Shown one piece after another: positions 60,873 to 64,000 of a DNA stretch of 64,000 nucleotides. The position numbers and the translations under genes are program-made. The stretch spans positions 1 through 64,000 of the forward strand of contig CALADQ010000004.1 of assembly GCA_937890765.1 (NCBI GenBank). Direction: 5' to 3'. The notes under the pieces were generated by a model, which saw nothing but the letters and a program-made list of their open reading frames with translations, had not been told where the DNA came from and ran no database searches. Position 1 is the first letter of the stretch. Each line of letters starts with the position of its first letter. The DNA comes from an uncultured Candidatus Neoarthromitus sp. (GTDB taxonomy: Bacteria; Bacillota; Clostridia; Clostridiales; Clostridiaceae).

Positions 60873-63800
60873 ATGATTCCAGTTCATTTAGAGATTCAAG
60901 CTTTCGGGCCATATATGGAACGTGAAGAAATAGATTTTACAAAATTTTTTGACAATAAATTATTTTTAATAACAGGAAATACTGGTAGCGGTAAAACAAT
61001 GATTTTTGACGCCATCTGTTATGCTCTTTTTGGAGAGTCAAGCGGACAAGATAGAAAAGTTGATACGTTCAAAAGTCATTTTTCTGATAAAAGTTTAATT
61101 GCTTACGTTAAATTCAAATTTTTACATAGAGGTAAAGAATACGAAATTTTAAGAGAGCCAGACCAAATTAAAATTTCTAGGGGAAAGGAAGTAAGTCATC
61201 GTCCTTCAGCAAAAATAATTTTTGACGATGAGGTTGTAACAGGTGTTAAAAATGTAAATCAAAAAATCATTGACATTCTTGGAATAAATTATTCTCAATT
61301 TAAACAAATTGTCATGATTGCACAGGGTGAATTTAGAAAATTGGTTTCGGCAGATTCAAAAGAGCGTGAAGTGATTTATAGAAAAATTTTTAACACTTCT
61401 GATTTTGAACGTATACAAACTTTGTTGAAAGAAAAGGCCAATGCTTTTGGTAAAACTTTGGATTCGTTAAGTTTAAAAATGGAAGGAATTTTGGATTCGG
61501 TAAAACACATAAAAGAAATTTCTTTGGAAGATGAAAAATATGAAAATATTACAAAAATTTTAAATGATGAAATTAACATTTATAAAGTTAATAGTGAAGA
61601 AATTCTTTCAGAGAAGAAGGGGATAGTTAGGAAAATTGATAAGCAAAATATTTTAATTGGTAAATTTGAAGAATTTTTGTCTTTTAAAAACAAACTTGCT
61701 TCTATAGATATTTCGAAAAATAAGAAAGAGAAAGAATTTTTGGATAATGTCGAAAAAACATTTTGGATTCGTGAAAAGGAAAATAATTTAAATAATTTTT
61801 TGAAGCAAGAGAAAGCGTTTAATGAAGAAATTGAAAATTTAGAAATCTCTATGAAATCTTCAAATGAAAATCTTCAAAAGATTAAAGAGGATTTGAAAAA
61901 TGAAACATTAATACGAAATGAAATTGAAAATTTAAAATTTAGCATTATGGAACTTGAAAATCTTGAAAAAGAATTGGATTTTAAAATAGAATTAAGTTCA
62001 AAAATTGAAATTGACGAAAAAAATTTGAACAGTTTCAAATTTAAAAAATCAAATTTGGAAAATGAAAAAACTTCAATTGAAAAACGTAAAAATGAAATTT
62101 TAAAATTCCAAGAGGAAAATTCTAATATTTTAAACGAAATTACAATTTTAAATGAAGAAATTCAAAAGTTTAATTTGTTTAATGAAAGTTTGAAAATATA
62201 TTTCGATGAGCTTCAACTTTATAAAATTGATTTGAATGATTACGAAAACATAAAGCCTATTTATAATCAAGCTTTTGAAGATTATAATCACAAAATAATT
62301 GAATTAAATAATATTGAAGAATTTTATTCGAGAAATCAAGCGGGCATTTTGGCGAAAAAATTAGTCGAGGGCGAGCCTTGCATGGTTTGCGGTTCTAAAA
62401 TTCATCCAAGCAAAGCAACTTTAATGAATGTAGATTTTAATGAAGAAAATTTGAAAAAAATTAGAAAAGTTGTTAAAGAGCTTGAAAAACATAAAAATGA
62501 AATTAGTGAAAAAGCTACAAAATTAAATGTTAGCATAAGTTCGAGAAGGGAATCTCTTAAAAAATATTATGGTAATTTGATTTTGAGAGATGAGGATTTA
62601 AATATTTTAAATTTTGAAGAATTTGAAATTGATGAAAACATTTTCGGAAAAATTCGTTCTGTTTTGTTGGATTTGAATAAAAAATTAAATTACAAAAATG
62701 ATTTAAACAAAAAAATTTCCAGTAGCAAACTAGAATTAATTAAAATTGATGATGAATTTAAAAAGATTAATTCTGATATTGTAAATTGTGATTTAGAAAT
62801 TGGAAAAATAATTTCAAATTTAAATCACAACAAAGAAATTTTAGTTGATAAAGAGGCAAAATTTGCAAAACATAACGTTAGCACAAAAGAGCAATATGAA
62901 AATAAAATTTCCTTTTTGAAAAATCAATGTGATTCCAAAATCCAAAATCTTAACCAACTAAATGAGAATTTCAAAAAAGTAAACGAAGAATTTTTAAAAT
63001 TAGAAACTCAATCCAATGTAAAAAAATCTGATTTAGTCAAAATTCAAAATAAAATTAAAGAATCTCGTGAAGAATTTTTAAAATCTTTAAGTGAAAATGG
63101 TTTTGAAAGTGTTGATGACTATAAAAATTTTAAGCTTTCTGAAGAAGAATACAAAGATAGAACTGAAAAATTAAATAAGAATCGTGAAGAGTATTTGCAT
63201 TTCAATGGAAATATAAACAAATTAAAAACGGAAAATCCTATTTTTGAAAATGTAACAATGAGCGAATTAAAAAATGAAAAAGACAATTTGCAAAAAAGTT
63301 TAGACGATATTGAAAAAACTGAAAAATTAATTCACAGCAAAATTTCATCTTTAATTAATGCAAACAAAAATATTTCAGATATAATTTCAAAAATTTCTGA
63401 AGGCGACAAACTTAGAACTAATTTAAATGAATTAAGTGGATTTGCAAACGGAGCAAACAAATTTAAAATAAGTTTTGAAAGATACATATTGGGAATGTAT
63501 TTCAGTGAAATAATAATCGCAGCCAACATACGTTTTTCAAAATTGACAAATGGAAGATATTTATTTAGACATTTGAAAGAAAATTTGTTGGACATGAGAA
63601 GTCAACAAGGACTTGATATTAGCGTTTTTGACAATTACACTTCTCAAGAACGAAAAATAAATACTCTTTCAGGTGGAGAAAGTTTTAAAGCGTCTCTTTC
63701 ACTTGCATTGGGGCTGTCTGATGTTGTTCAAAGATATTCAGGAGGAATTTCTATAGATACATTGTTTATTGATGAAGGATTTGGTTCTCTTGATTCCGAT

Positions 63801-63950
63801 TCATTGCAAAACGCTTTAGAATGTTTGTTAGATGCAAATGATAAATCTAAATTAATAGGAATTATTTCTCACGTTCAAGAGCTTAAAGATTTTATAAAAT
63901 CAAAGATTGAAGTTATTAGTTCAAACAATGGAAGCAAAATTAAAAAATAA
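60873..63950 (+). CDS. sbcC: Exonuclease subunit SbcC (Rad50-like ATPase)
   Basis: 1025 residues. N-terminal Walker A GNTGSGKT (35-42) and QIVMIAQGEFRKL (Q-loop region). Long coiled coils surround a zinc-hook CxxC at Cys 503 and Cys 506 (GEPCMVCGSK). The C-terminal part has the signature LSGGESFKASLSLALGL and Walker B FIDEGFGSLD. Lys/Asn/Glu-rich coils reflect the low GC. ATG at 60873 after TAGGTGGTAGG. It ends 50 bases before the window end. Confidence 0.95.
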   Translation: MIPVHLEIQAFGPYMEREEIDFTKFFDNKLFLITGNTGSGKTMIFDAICYALFGESSGQDRKVDTFKSHFSDKSLIAYVKFKFLHRGKEYEILREPDQIKISRGKEVSHRPSAKIIFDDEVVTGVKNVNQKIIDILGINYSQFKQIVMIAQGEFRKLVSADSKEREVIYRKIFNTSDFERIQTLLKEKANAFGKTLDSLSLKMEGILDSVKHIKEISLEDEKYENITKILNDEINIYKVNSEEILSEKKGIVRKIDKQNILIGKFEEFLSFKNKLASIDISKNKKEKEFLDNVEKTFWIREKENNLNNFLKQEKAFNEEIENLEISMKSSNENLQKIKEDLKNETLIRNEIENLKFSIMELENLEKELDFKIELSSKIEIDEKNLNSFKFKKSNLENEKTSIEKRKNEILKFQEENSNILNEITILNEEIQKFNLFNESLKIYFDELQLYKIDLNDYENIKPIYNQAFEDYNHKIIELNNIEEFYSRNQAGILAKKLVEGEPCMVCGSKIHPSKATLMNVDFNEENLKKIRKVVKELEKHKNEISEKATKLNVSISSRRESLKKYYGNLILRDEDLNILNFEEFEIDENIFGKIRSVLLDLNKKLNYKNDLNKKISSSKLELIKIDDEFKKINSDIVNCDLEIGKIISNLNHNKEILVDKEAKFAKHNVSTKEQYENKISFLKNQCDSKIQNLNQLNENFKKVNEEFLKLETQSNVKKSDLVKIQNKIKESREEFLKSLSENGFESVDDYKNFKLSEEEYKDRTEKLNKNREEYLHFNGNINKLKTENPIFENVTMSELKNEKDNLQKSLDDIEKTEKLIHSKISSLINANKNISDIISKISEGDKLRTNLNELSGFANGANKFKISFERYILGMYFSEIIIAANIRFSKLTNGRYLFRHLKENLLDMRSQQGLDISVFDNYTSQERKINTLSGGESFKASLSLALGLSDVVQRYSGGISIDTLFIDEGFGSLDSDSLQNALECLLDANDKSKLIGIISHVQELKDFIKSKIEVISSNNGSKIKK

Positions 63951-64000
63951 ATTCAAGGGGAAAGAGAAAAGTTTTAAGTAGGGTGTATAAATAATTTTAA

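Noticed and set aside
61376..63595. Lys/Glu-rich repeats in sbcC as a tandem repeat array
   Set aside because: These are the long coiled-coil arms of SbcC; no exact unit repeats.

Overview
This window is chromosomal DNA from a very AT-rich, Gram-positive, strictly anaerobic, amino-acid-fermenting bacterium of the Clostridia/Tissierellia type. The evidence is the low GC content, strong purine-rich ribosome-binding sites with frequent TTG and GTG starts, Gram-positive signal peptides and lipoboxes, a SufCBDSU iron-sulfur operon, and a selenocysteine-dependent glycine reductase operon. I do not assign a genus. No tRNA, rRNA, CRISPR array, insertion sequence or phage gene was seen.

Layout. 1-3873: two secreted-protein genes (the first cut by the window edge) with near-identical 122-residue DUF4214 tails. 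4066-7562: a GH94 glycoside phosphorylase converging on a class V aminotransferase of the alanine-glyoxylate type. 7563-10006: an AT-rich intergenic region with DnaA-box-like repeats, then feoA-feoB and a small Cys-rich partner behind a Fur-like box. 10165-17655: a YprB-like nuclease, gltX, a ComEC-like metallo-beta-lactamase lipoprotein, plsC, an HprK/PEPCK-like P-loop protein, an Lrp regulator, a small membrane protein and what looks like a degenerate PHP protein. 17856-23577: the shikimate genes aroF-aroA-aroC-aroB followed by another secreted DUF4214 protein. 24266-30645: a secreted GH63 glycosidase and an mglBAC sugar ABC transporter; their promoters share one 13-bp operator at the same position. 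30739-32972: a membrane protein, a HAD phosphatase and an unknown protein. 33139-37984: sufCBDSU. 38051-44860: a glycine riboswitch followed by grdX-grdE-grdB-grdA-trxA and a fused grdC-grdD. 44975-49875: a GT2 glycosyltransferase, split coaB/coaC, an ABC exporter and sfsA. 49974-55174: a beta-1,2-glucan cassette (a SOGP-type GH94 phosphorylase, a lipoprotein and a GH144 enzyme). 55318-58330: a triple-PepSY secreted protein and a two-component system. 58439-63950: cinA, sbcD and sbcC.

How the genes fit together. The glycine reductase operon encodes substrate protein B (GrdE proprotein and GrdB with a UGA-encoded selenocysteine), selenoprotein A (GrdA, UGA at codon 44), its thioredoxin, and protein C as one fused polypeptide. 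A glycine riboswitch in the leader can couple expression to glycine, and the aminotransferase at 6417-7562 could make glycine from glyoxylate. FeoAB and Suf supply iron and Fe-S clusters. The carbohydrate genes point to scavenging of host or plant oligosaccharides by phosphorolysis, which saves ATP in an anaerobe. The most unusual features are the GrdC-GrdD fusion, the paired promoter-operator modules, the conserved DUF4214 tails and the DnaA-box-containing duplicated element at 7588-7747.
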